NCBI GenBank assembly: GCA_964550915.1
Contig: CAZKBY010000167.1
Span: 1 to 5,618, forward strand
DNA: 5,618 nt
Source of the DNA: JARYMI01 sp964550915
Lineage (GTDB): Bacteria; Acidobacteriota; Aminicenantia; Aminicenantales; UBA8522
Direction: 5' to 3'
The number at the start of each line of letters is the position of its first letter. The first letter of the stretch is position 1. The notes beneath the pieces are model-generated. The model did not search any database. It worked only from the letters and a program-made list of their open reading frames with translations, and was not told where the DNA came from. This document shows, piece after piece, positions 5,236-5,618 of this stretch. Position numbers and translations under genes: made by a program.

Positions 5236-5618
5236 TCAACTGCAGAAATATTCTTTCACGATCCTTTGAGCCATCAGAGGGACTGCTTTTTTGACGGGTT
5301 CGGATAATCCAGATTGCATTGCTTCTGGAATTGCCTGTATCTGGCAGGCCATAATTCTCACTTTAACCGAGCAAAAATCTCGCAATTCCCTCAGGAGATT
5401 TGAGGAAGGAACTTGGTGCATTGAAAAATCGTCTATTTTCTCTTTTGGGATTTCGTCAAGGGTGATTTCAAAAATTTCACCCGGTTTTCTCCCTTTATCC
5501 ACTGCGTCAATGATCACGATCTCTTTGGGCCGGGGCACGCCCAAAGAAATTGTAAACAATATCTTTCTGATTCCAGTCCCCGCATCCAGGAGGCAGATAT
5601 GGTGTGGAACGTTGTAGT
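5236..5618 (-). CDS. [NiFe]-hydrogenase maturation protease (peptidase M52 family), N-terminus outside the window
   Basis: The gene runs off the right edge and is open throughout; the first full codon is at 5616. The 126 visible residues begin with NVPHHICLLDAGTGIRKIL and continue through EIVIIDAVDKGRKPGEI, FSMHQVPSSNLLREL and a C-terminal SGLSEPVKKAV. In this family one Asp and one His bind nickel (D62 and H93 in E. coli HybD). They correspond to the first Asp of IIDAVD and the His of SMHQVPS. The third ligand, a Glu near the N-terminus, lies off the window. The enzyme clips the C-terminal tail of the hydrogenase large subunit after nickel insertion in the cytoplasm. The family is about 150-170 residues, so roughly 30-40 are missing. 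The TTG at 5559 is in frame but internal. A [NiFe] hydrogenase probably lies upstream of it. Confidence 0.87.
   Translation of the reverse strand, partial: YNVPHHICLLDAGTGIRKILFTISLGVPRPKEIVIIDAVDKGRKPGEIFEITLDEIPKEKIDDFSMHQVPSSNLLRELRDFCSVKVRIMACQIQAIPEAMQSGLSEPVKKAVPLMAQRIVKEYFCS

Noticed and set aside
5291..5617. Open frame on the + strand at the right edge
   Set aside because: It is antisense to the M52 protease, whose DAVD and MHQVP motifs are clear.
1..5618. CRISPR array, tRNA, rRNA, insertion sequence or attachment site
   Set aside because: No spaced direct repeats, cloverleaf-like sequence, rRNA motif, transposase or terminal inverted repeats were seen in reading both strands.

Overview
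The window looks like part of an anaerobic bacterial genome with a hydrogenase-linked signalling locus. The evidence is a [NiFe]-hydrogenase maturation protease fragment, an [FeFe]-hydrogenase-like iron-sulfur protein, and a cassette of DRTGG, PHP and HATPase proteins of the kind usually found beside bifurcating hydrogenase genes. Use of sigma-54, an NtrC-type activator and GGAGG-type ribosome sites would fit a Deltaproteobacteria-like or Acidobacteriota/Aminicenantes-like anaerobe. That placement is an inference from gene content and is weak.

Left part, + strand (1-1316). The window opens in the last 94 codons of a sigma-54 enhancer-binding activator. A 235-bp intergenic region follows. It holds a 17-bp perfect dyad across the activator's stop codon, two more AT-rich dyads, a near-consensus sigma-54 (-24/-12) promoter at 409-425, and a leader hairpin. 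Next comes a response regulator whose C-terminal half carries two copies of a four-cysteine module.

Right part, - strand (5618 down to 1313). Seven genes are tightly packed and probably form one operon: a [NiFe]-hydrogenase maturation protease (5' end outside the window), a DRTGG-domain protein, a small RsbW-like ATPase, an [FeFe]-hydrogenase-like Fe-S protein, a second divergent DRTGG protein, a PHP-domain phosphoesterase, and a second HATPase. Junctions after the second gene are overlaps or gaps of 0-12 nt. The last HATPase gene meets the response regulator tail to tail, with the two stop codons overlapping.

How they may work together (inference). The [FeFe]-like protein keeps the four cysteines that would hold the [4Fe-4S] part of an H-cluster. 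It has lost the proton-relay cysteine and the two methionines near the diiron site, so a sensing or electron-carrying role is more likely than fast H2 turnover. Its domain order matches sensory [FeFe] hydrogenases, but the output domains appear as separate HATPase proteins. The cysteine-rich response regulator, likely under sigma-54 control, could be the receiving end of the same redox or H2 signal. The adjacent [NiFe] protease suggests that the enzyme being served is a [NiFe] hydrogenase encoded beyond the right edge.
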